Assembly (NCBI GenBank): GCA_021234155.1
Contig: JAJEKV010000008.1
Location: 2,699,580-2,763,579, forward strand
Direction: 5' to 3'
Origin: Isoetes taiwanensis
Lineage: Eukaryota; Streptophyta; Lycopodiopsida; Isoetales; Isoetaceae
DNA length: 64,000 nucleotides
Each line of letters begins with the position of its first letter. The stretch's first letter is position 1. This document shows positions 37,815-48,416 of this stretch, in pieces. The translations under genes were made by a program, and so were the position numbers. The notes beneath the pieces were generated by a model, which was given only the letters and a program-made list of their open reading frames with translations, did no database searches and had not been told where the DNA came from.

Positions 37815-38837
37815 CGTTTCCGCCTGGACGAGTGGAAGGTAGATTAGAAAGTCTACTTCTGTCCCACGGAAGTAGACGACCTCGAGAGAAAGGAGGTCAT
37901 TAAGGAATGCATTGATAGGAAAGGCACCTTTAGCCCCATATATGCTTTGATAGGAGGAATCTATCCTTCCCCCGCCTTGGGAAGGATATCCTCCATTTGG
38001 GCAACTAGAGGTGTAGGCATGGCGGCATATAGGCATATGGCTACTGTCTCCACCGGCCATAATGGAAGATCCACCCTCTTCCTCTGTAGGAGATTAGCCA
38101 TGCATCCATGTAGATAGGTGGGGTGGTCACCATATAACCAAAATTTTGTAATAATTAATAATAGGTAGTGTCGGCCTACAGGGCCTAAAGCTCGGGAGGG
38201 CAAGGAGGTCGACTCTGAAGAAACTTACAACACGGGAAATTTTGTATAATGTGTTGCAAGGGATGAAGAGTACCTTAGAAGTGTAAATTTTGTATGAAAT
38301 TGATAAACTTTGATTAACTTAAATGTTGTATTAAGTAAAGTTAATAATTACCTTGCGTGGATTAAGTTATGATGTGATAAGTTAATGGGATAATGAAATA
38401 GTAATGTCTTAAACATTACCTTAGAGTAATTCTAATAATTAAGATAGTAAGTATGTAATTATAGATATTGTAAAAATTAATGCAGGATTTTAAAGTGCGA
38501 AGACCTGCAACACAAATTTTGTTGGAATGTGTTGCAAGGAATGAAGAGTACCTTAAATAATAATTATATATGAAAGTGTTAAATTGTGATAAACTAAATG
38601 TCGTGATGATAGAAACTAATAAGTACCTTGTTTTAGTAGAAGTTACGAATTGACAACTTATTTGATAATGTAATGGCGTAATAATGATTTAAAAATATTA
38701 CCTTAAGGTAATCGTAATAAATGTGTAAGTATTATAGTAGTATATCGTATGCATCGAGGTTGATTGCGGGTTAGGAAGATTCAAGGTGGGGAGACCCGCG
38801 ATCTTTGCGGACAAGCATCATTTCAAGGTGGGGAGAA
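37815..38837 (+). mobile_element. 3' internal end of chromovirus B
   Basis: From about 37830 the sequence aligns with the end of C2 read on its own strand (GAAAGTCTACTTCTGTCCCA, AGGAGGTCATTAAGGAATGC), so this is the tail of a chromovirus next to its chromodomain. It continues through a repeat-bearing 3' leader to the polypurine tract GGTGGGGAGAA (38827-38837). The front of B is missing. Confidence 0.75.
38215..38830 (+). repeat. About 278-bp tandem repeat in the 3' leader of B
   Basis: GTGTTGCAAGG followed by ATGAAGAGTACCTTA occurs at about 38251 and 38529, a period of about 278 bp. ATTACCTTAGAGTAAT-type phrases lie near 37580, 38420 and 38700. A shorter duplication of TTCAAGGTGGGGAGA lies just before the LTR (about 38780 and 38822). 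C2 has the same unit near 15185-15235. Confidence 0.75.
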
Positions 38838-40506
38838 ATGGCGTCCCGGCCCGCGATTACGGTCCGGGGATTATCGCATCTTTGTCACTAAATCGCTTGG
38901 CGATACCGCCACCCAATCGCGTGTAATGCCGGACGATAGCCAAGTGGGTAGCCCCTAGGGGCAACTTGCTAAGAATGTGCATTAGTATTAATGTGCACAT
39001 TTTCCAAAGCATTACACATTAATGTGGGCACACATTTCCATGTGGCCACTTGATGCCAAGTGGGCCATACCAGTGTGCAATTAATGTGCACATTTTCCAA
39101 TGTACACATTAATTGGGTGCACACATTTCCATGTGGGCACATTTGGCCACCTAGCCATTAAAGGCAAGTGGGCCCATTCCCAATTATCCCACATGCCTAA
39201 AGGGGATAATTGGAAACCCTAGCCAACCCCTTGTCTATTTAAGTAGGAGAACCCTAACTTGCCCATTTTTCGTTTCTAGGGTTTTAGAGCTCGCTTTTGG
39301 TCTGCCTCAAGAGCCAAAACCGCCTCCCGGCTGGCATGGAGAGAAGCTGCATCATTAGTTTTCCTTGATTCGAGCATTTGCCAGGATGGTCGAAGTTAGT
39401 CGAGGAGAAGGAACTCAAGGATCAGGTATTTAGGCAATTTAGTAGTCTAAACCCCATTTTGACCATCGAATCAAAGAGGTTTAGCCTCTTAAATTGCCCA
39501 TAGCAGCCCTTTAGAACTCTAGATAGCAGATTCTAACCAAAGAACCTAACTCTATGATATAGATTAGATCTTGTTCTTTAGTTCTTCCTTGATGTATATG
39601 GATGATGTATCTCGTGAACTCCTTGTATTGGGAAGGGGGTAGAGACTTCAAGCTTGGTAGTAGATGCTCCTAGAGTAGCCTCTCTAGCACATTGTAGATT
39701 ATTTTGTGCACAAGAGCCACACCAGGGATGTGGGTGAAGGGGCGTGACCTGGCCGAGAAGGAGGTTCATGTCCCGACTCTTGAACGATCCCCTCCGGTGT
39801 GTAAGGCCTACCGGGGATCATTGTGACTAGGTCCAATGGCTTGCCACCGCAAGCGCGGGCAAGGCATGGGCTCACACCCGTGAAGTGGTGTTCACTTTCC
39901 GGTGGGTTGATCCGAACACAGGCGTGGCCCTCTAGTCACCTTGAGTCAAGATGTAGATCTCGGAGGGAGTGATCCCTACCGCCCCATCGAACCGGGAAGA
40001 TGAGCCCGTGAGTAGCCCTTTTGGCTATGCATCCCCGGGCTTCTGGCCAGTCCCGACACTTTTTCGCACCACTCGCAAAGTGTGCAATGAGGGGCGGATG
40101 GAGTGGACAACCCTAAGCCATGTTCATATGCCGCCCAAATCCATTGCCATGAATTCGTGCGCAATGAACTCCGGAGACCAAGCCGTCGGCCATCCCTTTG
40201 AGTCTGAGCCTTGGGTAGGATTCCTATGTGATGTCTTGATCTTTGTCTATGCAGATATGTGGAGGACCATCCTTCGTGATGGTCATATGATGTTGATGTA
40301 TGTGCTCTGCGACATGTATGTTTACGCTTCGCAGCTAGGTAGGCCCCGAGGGAGACTGGTGTAATGACCCTTCCACTCTTCCCATGGAACCCGTCCACGG
40401 TTGCGGCGTGTCATGTGGAGGGCCCCGATTAGCATGGAGCTGGTATGGGGATGAACTCTGTTTGTATACTGGTGAGGGCACCGCAGATGCAGTAGGGGAC
40501 GCCACA
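38838..40506 (+). repeat. 3' LTR of chromovirus B
   Basis: About 1.67 kb, starting just after the polypurine tract (TGGCGTCCCGG context) and ending GACGCCACA, followed by TCAAT (40507-40511). From about 38941 it is a close copy of the solo LTR at 27012-28665. Its first 100 bases are more diverged but keep the same phrases. Confidence 0.85.
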
Positions 40507-41090
40507 TCAATCTCGAAGAAGACCATCGGTGTTTCAAAAAGGATTGGCATTTAAAACTTCATGATGCACTTTGGGCATCTGAACTACCATCAAAGTGGCT
40601 ACAAAGCACACCCTTTCAAAGCTTGGTGTATGGGATAGAATCGATGATGTTTATAGAATTAGAGCTTCCATCACTCGATGGCCTATCGAGATAAATTTGG
40701 AAATGGATGATGCTCTAAAAGACGATTTGTGAGATTGATGCAGCTTGAGGAGCATAGATATGAGGTGAGAATGCAATAATGAGGAAAAAGGCCAAGGATA
40801 TTGCAGCCTTCAAAGCGGCACATAAATTCTGTGGAGTCTTGAAAGAAGGAGAGTTAGTGTTAAAGTGGAACAAAGCAAGGGAAGATATGGCAACAAAGTT
40901 TGAAAATCTTTGGGAAGGACCATTTGAAGTAATAGGAACACCGGCAAGGATTCATATTGGGTAAGGATGTTGCCGATGGTAAAAGAGAATTGATGAACCC
41001 TATCAACATTGTGCACCTAAAAGGTATTGGCAACAACATGTTGCCCTTACTCTGTTCAACCGGAAATCTCGTGGTAAGATGTAGCTAGGT
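40507..41090 (+). pseudogene. Integrase C-terminal part of element A (second copy)
   Basis: Close duplicate of 28666-29260 starting at the same TCAAT target site, with LKLHDALWASE near 40555 and KEGELVLKWNKAREDMATKF near 40845. The duplicated insertion site shows that copying happened after B had entered A. Broken fossil. Confidence 0.85.
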
Positions 41091-41761
41091 TTAGTTAGTA
41101 CATAGGGTTAAAGCTAGATCAGTTAGGCCTGTCTTAGTAAGTGTAGTTACGCTTTAGAGTTGTTATTTGTGTTTTAATGAGTTTATAAGTGTTGCTATGC
41201 AGATTGTGATCAAGCGAGGGAGTGAATTGATACTAATGATCATGGTTCCATGCAGGTGCATCGAGCATGTCTTTTACACATCTCTTCCATTGCACTACAT
41301 TGATCTTCATCATCTGGAGTTGCTGACATTGCCTCCACACCAGCAACTCACTCATACTAACAAGCTTTATCTTCACATGCAGGTGCATTCCTATGTTTAT
41401 CTCCATCTGTCATCTGATCAAGAGTTGACCTCATTGCATCAGAGGAAAGCCATCCTACATTGCCAATAAATTTCCCAAGCCAACGTCATACCACCATCCT
41501 GCAGCTTCTCATAACTAAAGAGATTTATTTTCCATGCAGGTTCATGCGAAAGTAGCATCATATGCACGCTCATAATATCGATCTATCACCTTCCAATCCA
41601 TATGTAGGTCATTGAGTTGCCAACCATATTCTCATATTGGCAACGGGCTGGAGAACATGTCAAGAGTTATCAAGCAGCTAGTCAAAAAATTTGGAAGACC
41701 AGCCTTCTCTTTTTGTTTGGCATAATGCTGCCATGCTATGGCAGCATGTAAGAGCCAAGCA
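41090..41761 (+). other. 3' leader of element A (second copy)
   Basis: Duplicate of 29260-29922, without coding potential. It ends GGCAGCATGTAAGAGCCAAG just before the final LTR, as does the first copy. Confidence 0.7.
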
Positions 41762-44062
41762 TGTATTAGCACTAATCCTATCAGTTTGGTTCAATTTGCA
41801 AGATATTAGGAGAATGCTTCACTAGCATACACTCAAGTTTGAAGAGCAAAGGAAGGACAATTGACTCAAGTCACTCAAGAGATACAAAAAGGTCAAACAA
41901 GCATGGGAAGTGTAGAGAAGAAGAGAAAGAAGATCCCTTGAAGAGCATTCCATGGTATGTGATCATTTATGAGCTTGGCATCTTTGGCATTTTTTTGATT
42001 TCCATCCTCATCCACTCCACCATCCCAAATAGCATTGAACCTTGGCTCCTTCCTCATACACCTCCCAAAGTCAAACTTGACCTTGAAAGTTCTTTCTAGT
42101 CAAAATACACCTTCATAAAACACCCACTTGCTTCATCATCCACTAGTTCAAGAGAGACTTGACATAGTCACAACTTTGCTTATGAAGTCAACATTCCATG
42201 CAACTTGAGCAAAATGTAGAGAGGTTTGCAAAATCCCTAAGGGAAATGCTCAAAATTCAAATATGCCTCAAAGATGCCTCAAAGATGCTCCACAAAATTT
42301 TGGCTTCCTAATGAGCACTAGATGTGCCAAGTCCCTCTACACCATACTACACACATCACACCATCACCATTTTATCCTTTTCATCTCAAACTCTCATTCA
42401 AATCAAAATTCATTTCAAAATATCATTGTTGCCACATCACTTTTTGACACCTCATCATTCACACACATCATCTCCACATCATTCTAAAAATTTTGACTAG
42501 AGAGAATTTTCAAATTCAAGTGGGCTGACACGTCATCATTCCCATTGGCCATGTCATACTACCTAGCCATGCCATCTTTTTTCAAATGCCACTCCATCCA
42601 CTCCCCAAATTTTTCCAAATTCCAAAGAGCTCTATGGTGAAAAAGACCCCTAATATTATAGGGCACAAAAAGATTCCCCTAGAAAAAAGAATTTTGAGAA
42701 AAGGCCTTATTCTAGGCATGATATATGTTTTCTAGGGAATCGTGCCATAGGTGTAAGGAGTGCAAAAATTTTCCTATCTACCCCCCACCCCTAATTTCTC
42801 TTCCAAGCCAATTCCCCAAGCGTGGAGCATCCGGGTGTGGGCATGATGGAGGTACCAATCCCCGTGGACACCGCACGCAATAATCGAGAAAAGAATGGAT
42901 TTTTTAGCCCTTATATACCTTGTCTCCCAAATTCGATCGCCTGTGGGATATTGAGCTTGAACTACCAAAAACCTAAACTGGAAAACGCCAAGACTGCTCA
43001 ATCCGCCAAACAAACCATTAAATCACTACCTAAAACCGGCCGAATCATCATGTTTAATGCCATGAATGCTTAGTGCGAAGCTAGAAGACGTAAGATTGAG
43101 GGAAATAATTGAGATCTCAACGGAATGTAACATTCTACAAAAAGGGATTTTTTCGCACGTAAGATTTTCGAGGGCTTGAAGGCAAAGAAGAAAGATTTGG
43201 CTTGAAGAAGGACCGCTTTGATAATCTTGAGCTTGTTTCTCGACCTCCTATGTTTACCTTTGATCTGGATTGTTGACTCAATACTCGGATTTTATATGTG
43301 TACCTATTTAATCCTCGTGCCCAAGACCCCGAGCTTGGGATATTACATTGTATCTTCTCGGTGGACCGGATTAAATTGAAAATCCGACCTTTGTAGCAAT
43401 TTGCTTGAGTTGCATTGTGATCTTTTTCCAAAAAGAGAAAATTGTTATTGGTTGAGTGTCTAGTGCCTGCACAAATTGTTAGTTGCGTGCTGTCTGCCTA
43501 AGTTGCAAATCTGTAGAGCCAGGCAATGCTAAATACACGCACAGTTCACCTATAGTAAACATTCTCTCTCGAGTTTATTCTCTTCTCATAGTCTTAGGCA
43601 AAAAATTATCAAAAGAAAAAATTAGGTCCCTTCTGGTCAAAGAAAAAAGTTGGCCCTTGGTGTGCAGACAAATCTGAGAAAGATAGAGCTGGTAGCTCCA
43701 GAAAATTCACCACCAATGTCGAGTTTCAAATTTCAGCTCTCGGTTAGGGATATTGACAAAAAAAAATTGACTGGTCATGATCGATTTACGCCTACCTAGC
43801 CTACCCCGACCTTGTTGAGTTTTTGCGGTTAGATTGTGTCAAGTGTTGAGCATCTAGTAGAAAGATATCCAGACCCATAGCTTCATAGATCACATCCCCG
43901 CAACTTATTTTGTGAGGCGCATTTTTTTATCTTCAGGGAAACTCACTCTTAGTGAACTCTTGTGCATTTTTCTGGAATCTTTGCACTCAGAGTGGTTGCC
44001 TTAAGCAACCTGGAGGTTCTAAACCACTGAGGTTGAAGGTTTTGCCAGGAACACCTTCAACA
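41762..44062 (+). repeat. 3' LTR of element A
   Basis: 2301 bp, TGTATTAG...CTTCAACA, full-length partner of 19918-22201. Immediately to the right, C2 gag sequence resumes on the minus strand. TATA box near 42912. Confidence 0.92.
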
Positions 44063-44867
44063 ACATCGTATGACACTTGTGTTCTCTCGGAAGACGTAAT
44101 GACGCTTTAAATGCCTTGGAGAACTTCTTAAATCTGCAGCTATCTCTGCTTAACCCATGGGCTTTGGCATAGCCTTTCCACCAAATTGTGGCTGCTCCCT
44201 TGAGGTTGGCTGTTGCTACCCTGCCCTTGTCCTTATCCTTCATGCTATAAGCATTCCCGTACCTCATTTCATCCAACCAAGCCTCGGCTTCCATTTCAGA
44301 CCTGTTGTCCCCTGAGAACTGTTCCAACTTCCTGGCTTTCCACACGTTGCTCAGTACCGAGTCGACTTTCTTCTGATAGTCGGCTTCCATTCTGCCCCTA
44401 TCATGGTTGGGACTCTCCCGGCGGTCCTGTCGATCGTTCTCCTACTCTTCAGATTTGGAGTCGGAGTCGGAACTCGAGTTGGAGGAATCCATGCTAGGTG
44501 ATCTCCTTCTCCGACTTCTCTTCTTTGCTTTGTCTACTCTGCCAGCCGATGTTTGAGGTAGTTGGACATTCTGGTCTAGTCCCATTGCTGCCGCCCCTGC
44601 CAGCAAGGCTCTTATTTCGTGGATGTTCGACCTTATCTGCGATATTTCTTCTTCTGGGGTTGGTGCCTCGAACTCTTGGAACAGGTTCCTTGGCTGAAAT
44701 TGCCTTGCGGGTGTTTGGTCTTCCTGAGGTTGTCTATCTTGTTCCACATTTCTGGGTGCTCTAGCTGCATATACATTAGATTGCACTCTGATGATTAGCT
44801 TTTTGTTTGTTTTTGCATTGGTTTGTTTGATGATATAGTTGTGGGGACAAAATATATCAAAAAACAC
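44063..44867 (-). pseudogene. N-terminal part of C2 gag
   Basis: Minus-strand gag. It has a Gln/Glu/Pro-rich start (VEQDRQPQEDQTPARQFQ), an Arg/Ser-rich stretch (KKRSRRRRSPSMDSS, about 44530-44490) and the retrotransposon capsid domain with AEAWLDEMRYGNAYSM and NLKGAATIWWKGYAKAHG (44270-44150). It runs into the end of element A at 44062, and the C-terminal half is at 19224-19917. Broken fossil. Confidence 0.88.
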
Positions 44868-44940
44868 ACGTAATGTTATAACTTATATTCATAAAGTGCA
44901 ATATCTTTACAATTGATAAGAAGGAGAGAAGAGTTTTAAT

Positions 44941-46480
44941 CTATTCTTGGAATCTTCTATAAGCTAGGTTGTCTTCCAAGAACTTCTTCACTTGGGTTGT
45001 ACCAACTATTCGCCCCAAGTTTCTAAGGATGTTGGTGGCCGTGCCACCTTGGAGTGCCGTCACCAAGTCTTTGATCCTACTATCCAATGTGTAGGCTACG
45101 GTGACGGCTAACCTGCCCTGTCGCCTGTATGGGACCGCAAAATCGAAGACGCTTAGAGCTATTATCCTCTTGATCAGGATGACATGGTCGATGTTTGGAG
45201 ACATCCGAGCATGTCTTCCGAATCCTGAGAGGGCAATCAGCATGAAAATTCCTTCACCCCGTGGGCTAAACTGGCGGTGTATAATCGCTATCCTTTTGTC
45301 GGTGAGGAGTGGTAAGTAAAACCTGAGGGCTTTGTCGTGCCCTGCCTCCCCTGCCTCTTCTCAAGTTCTGATTCCAGCCCTGTGTCTTCCGGAGTATTCG
45401 TCCAGCGGTACTGCTATCATCTCCCTATAGTCGCTGAACATGGACCTGGAAGAGGTCAAGTTGATATCGCCTCTTTCTTGTCCGGCTGGTGCTACTGCAG
45501 AGGTGCTGGGCAGGAGTGCACTCGTTGTTTTTCCTCTGATGCCCATCCGCTCTTGGAGCACGATGAATTCCTCCTCTGAGGGTAGCTCCTACTGTGCCAT
45601 CATCTGTCTGATGCTGGTGTAGGCTTCGATATATGTTGATGACTGGCCAGTGTAAGTGGGGGCCTCGCTGATGCTGATGGGGAAGTCCTGAGTCTCTCGG
45701 TCGATGAAGTCATCGAGGTCGGGCTGCTGGCATAGAAAGTGTAGGAACTTGTCTATCCTGTAACCCCTGTCCCTGCACTCGGGGAGGTTCTTGATATCAT
45801 GGAGTGTCAGGTATGCTTCTCCTTGAATGATAACCGGAGTTAGACTGGTGATGCCTAACCCAAGTGGCGGAGCTGTTCTTGTTGCTCTTAACCCTGCTTC
45901 GAAGCTCGGGAGATCTTCTTCTGCTTGCAGCCGTTCCTGGATGTGGTCGACGTCGATGATGTCTTCCACATCATACCCATGTTCTTCCTCTTTCTCCTGC
46001 TCTGCCTCTTGGTACTCCAGGAGCATCTGCTCCTCTTCACCTGCTTTCGTGGCCATGGGTTCAAGCTCTAGAGGTTGAACAGAGGGTTCTCCTATCTCAG
46101 TTTGGGCTCTTTGGGACAAGAATATAGCTATAGCTGCAGTATAGGAGTAATCTCTCTTCCTATTTATGGTTATAGTCATGTAGTTGGGCATACGGGCAAC
46201 CTTATTTTCTAGGTACTTGTCCATTTTTTGGATGTCCTGCAGAGCTGCACGGAGAACCATGCTAGGTGCAAAATATTCTATGCAGCGGGGAAGTTCTACC
46301 AGAGAGGGCCCTATCTTGGCATGGAACTCGGTCATGATCTCTTGATAGAAGGGAGTAGCATTTATGGTGGCATCCACATCGATCTCCTTCTGAAAGACAG
46401 CGCAGATCGAGTTGTGTCACCCGACCACATGAGCGGTGGTAATCGTACCATTGCCCGAATGCGAAGTTGCCATGATGTCG
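44941..46480 (-). pseudogene. Second extra gene of C2: unknown protein of about 480-500 residues
   Basis: A minus-strand coding module between the histone-like module and gag. The likely start is MATSHSGNGTITTAHVVG near 46473, about 110 bases after a TATA box. The middle has a long acidic stretch (YQEAEQEKEEEHGYDVED) and the C-terminal part is basic and helical (YRRQGRLAVTVAYTLDSRI, then QVKKFLEDNLAYRRFQE, stop near 44941). I recognise no domain. It is not gag, protease, RT, integrase or an obvious envelope (no clear signal peptide or membrane segment), nor an obvious H2A, H2B or H4. It belongs to a broken element with a few breaks here. Confidence 0.65.
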
Positions 46481-46584
46481 ATCTTCTTTGGGGTTATCAA
46501 ACAGATCTGGAAGCGCCTCTGGGAGCTGAAAAAGCGCCCTGGAGTGAGGAGTGGTGGAGTAGGGTGCAAATGAGGGTTGTGGTT

Positions 46585-46593
46585 CTATTTATA
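46585..46593 (-). promoter_or_regulatory. TATA box of the second C2 module
   Basis: On the minus strand CCTATAAATAGAACC stands about 110 bases before the module start and 170-400 bases after a pair of dyad repeats. The same CCTATAAATAG sequence precedes the histone-like module. Confidence 0.7.
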
Positions 46594-46766
46594 GGCAAAA
46601 CCTTAATTTGAGAAATTTTTAAGATTTGGGGATATCTATCACTTTGAGATGCTGCTATGCAATTCATAGATAATCTAGGTTAAAGAGTACATCCTAAGGA
46701 TCCTATTGCAATAATCATCTAATTTGGAGGTAGTTGGGATGAGTTTGGGCCATTTTGGACTGACCA

Positions 46767-47000
46767 CTCACACAGTGCGCTGGCGCACTCTGTAAGGGGT
46801 GGGCTCCTGTTTGGGTCCTAGATGGCTCAGAATTTACAATCTAAGGATAGAATCCTACTTATCTCGACGAGTTAAGATGGTTTGTACCCTTACTTTCTAC
46901 CTTTGGGCAAGTCTGGGCATAGATCAGTGGCCAACTACTCACACAGTGCGCGAGAGCCATTCTCAAAAGTTTTGGAAATGCTCCTGGCGCACTCTGTGAG
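46767..47000 (-). repeat. Dyad repeat pair upstream of the second C2 module
   Basis: Two copies of an inverted repeat. One is compact (arms 46767-46779 and 46784-46796). The other is extended (arms 46938-46950 and 46988-47000) with ATTCTCAAAAGTTTTGGAAA between the arms. Left arm CTCACACAGTGCG and right arm CGCACTCTGTGAG are complementary but for one base. The matching pair lies at 48536-48811. Confidence 0.85.
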
Positions 47001-47149
47001 GGGTGGGGTCAAAAACACTGACTTTTTGTCCAATTTAGCTAATTCCAAATGCACATATCATTATTACAACCTTATTACTTACACTTTTACACTTCAAACT
47101 TGATCAAAACATATTTTCATATTTACAAAAGTTTTGTAATTACATCATG

Positions 47150-48310
47150 TTAGCAATCTTCCTTCTTTATAAACCTAGCTAACTTCATATCCCTAGGCAT
47201 ACAAGTGACTCTCTTTGCATGGAAAGCACATGCTAATGAGTCTTCGAAGTGTTGGACTAGCCTTTGCCCTGCTGCCTCCTGTAATGCGACTAACATATCA
47301 TCTGTTACTCTCTTAGTTTTGTTGAATTCTTGCAGGATCTCGCGGGTCAATCTTGCGAAGGCAGCTCTTGGTATCAGCAGTCCATAGCTCCTCTGAAAAT
47401 GTTGGATCTCCCGAGTAGCTCTTGCAAAGTAGGAGTCCGCCTTTCATCGGCTTCTTTGAGGGTACGGGTCTCTCGCGGGGCGGCTTCAAAGTGTTCTTCT
47501 TAGACGGCCTTCCTCCCTCCATGTACGTCTTCATGTACTCATCGTTACATTTTTCATAATCCGAAAGTACTCCTCATTACATCTTCATGTACTCATTGTA
47601 CTCCTTTAGCTTCTTCCTGTACTCCCGCTCGTGCTTGAGTACATAACGACTCCGTGGCGATTACGCCCTTCTTTGGATCCGTTGTCGGCTTCGGCCACTT
47701 GGGGTATGGGGGTGCTGCTGCAGACTCTTCCTCCTCATTATCTACGTTTGAAGGTCCCGAGTCTTCTGCTGGGCAGGGGACCCTTGACTCATCCTCGTCG
47801 ACTTGGTGTCTAATGAAGACGACGACGGTCTGTCGAGCTCCCGCTCCCTTATGCTCACCCCTTTGATTGGTGTTGACTTTGTTTTCCTTCGGGGTTTCTT
47901 TGGCGCCTCCAAGTCCTTTCCTTTGTCCTCCTTCAATTTTTGTCGCTCCTTCCTCAATCTTTTTCGCTCCAGCTTTTCTGCAATTCTCTTCCTCTGCGCC
48001 GCTCTTCTCCTCTTTCCCATTTTCTTTAACTTACGTGCCAGCTCCTCTGGCAGTGGTTCGTCCTCCTCGTCCTCACCCCCTCCTCCGTTGCCCTGATTTT
48101 TGGAGTTTTCCTACTCATCAGGATTTTGGTGTTGTTTTTGCTCGCCTTGCTGCTGCTGATCCTCCTCCTCGGTATCAGGATTTATGTCAGGGTTCTCTTC
48201 TTGCCTGACTCACTCCTGAGCCTCTCTGGCCTTCTGTTGGGCTGCAAGGATCTGGACACTGATGTAATCGTCTGGCATAACCATTCGAGCGGTTTGTTTG
48301 GTGCGGGCTA
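47150..48310 (-). pseudogene. First extra gene of C2: histone H3/CENH3-like protein
   Basis: A minus-strand module of about 385 codons between the primer site and gag of C2. N-terminus: the exact H3 tail ARTKQTAR (48308-48285). Middle: an acidic Gln-rich part, then a long basic, probably coiled-coil stretch (KKMGKRRRAAQRKRIAEKLE near 48020) with nuclear-localisation-like clusters. C-terminus (about 47430-47150): a histone fold with REIQHFQRSYGLLIPRAAF (alpha-N helix and alpha-1), MLVALQEAAGQRLVQHFED (alpha-2), HAKRVTCMPRDMKLARF (loop 2 and alpha-3), then stop. LLIPRAAF resembles plant CENH3 (LLIPAASF) more than canonical H3 (LLIRKLPF), but loop 1 has the canonical length. Family role: pairing with H4 in a nucleosome. 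The copy is degenerate with a few breaks. Confidence 0.85.
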
Positions 48311-48416
48311 TGTTTTGAAATATGCTAATTGCCTTTCGAGCGCCTAGAAATCGCCTTCTTGGACGGGGAGCAACTAGCTGGAGAAGGAAGGTGAAAATGA
48401 AGAACCCTAAAGGTCT

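Larger units (their letters stand above)
31110..37815. other. Orphan 6.7-kb segment inside the element A complex
   Basis: No retroelement enzyme domain is recognisable. 31332-31613 is a basic Arg/Gly/Lys-rich open frame (MTRGQGGQGNKKRRGRTRAG). 32680-33590 is purine-rich with charged frames such as KERRPKRRTPREGSM. 33600-36170 keeps this purine-rich style without long frames, and 36400-37800 is AT-rich. It occupies the place where the front part of a second A copy and of chromovirus B would be expected. It may be a decayed gag/leader region, another element, or a capture, and I cannot tell which. Confidence 0.4.
19918..44062 (+). mobile_element. Ty3/gypsy element A complex (nested, three LTRs)
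   Basis: Plus-strand LTR retrotransposon complex inserted in the gag of C2. Order: 5' LTR, tRNA-Gln-like primer site, gag, protease, an extra RNase H, RT, RNase H, integrase interrupted by a chromovirus-B LTR, integrase end, 3' leader, a truncated second LTR, an orphan segment, the 3' end of chromovirus B, a second copy of the integrase end and 3' leader, and the final LTR. There is no chromodomain, so it is a non-chromovirus lineage. No clean 5-bp target duplication is visible at the outer ends. Coding parts have many breaks. Confidence 0.85.

Noticed and set aside
45589-46377. Second C2 module as another histone or as a capsid
   Set aside because: I compared it by eye with H2A, H2B and H4 cores and with the gag capsid motif and saw no match, so it stays unassigned.
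47631-48208. Several plus-strand open frames (for example 47803-48096, 47867-48208)
   Set aside because: Ser/Leu/Phe-rich antisense shadows of the Lys/Glu/Arg-rich histone-like module.
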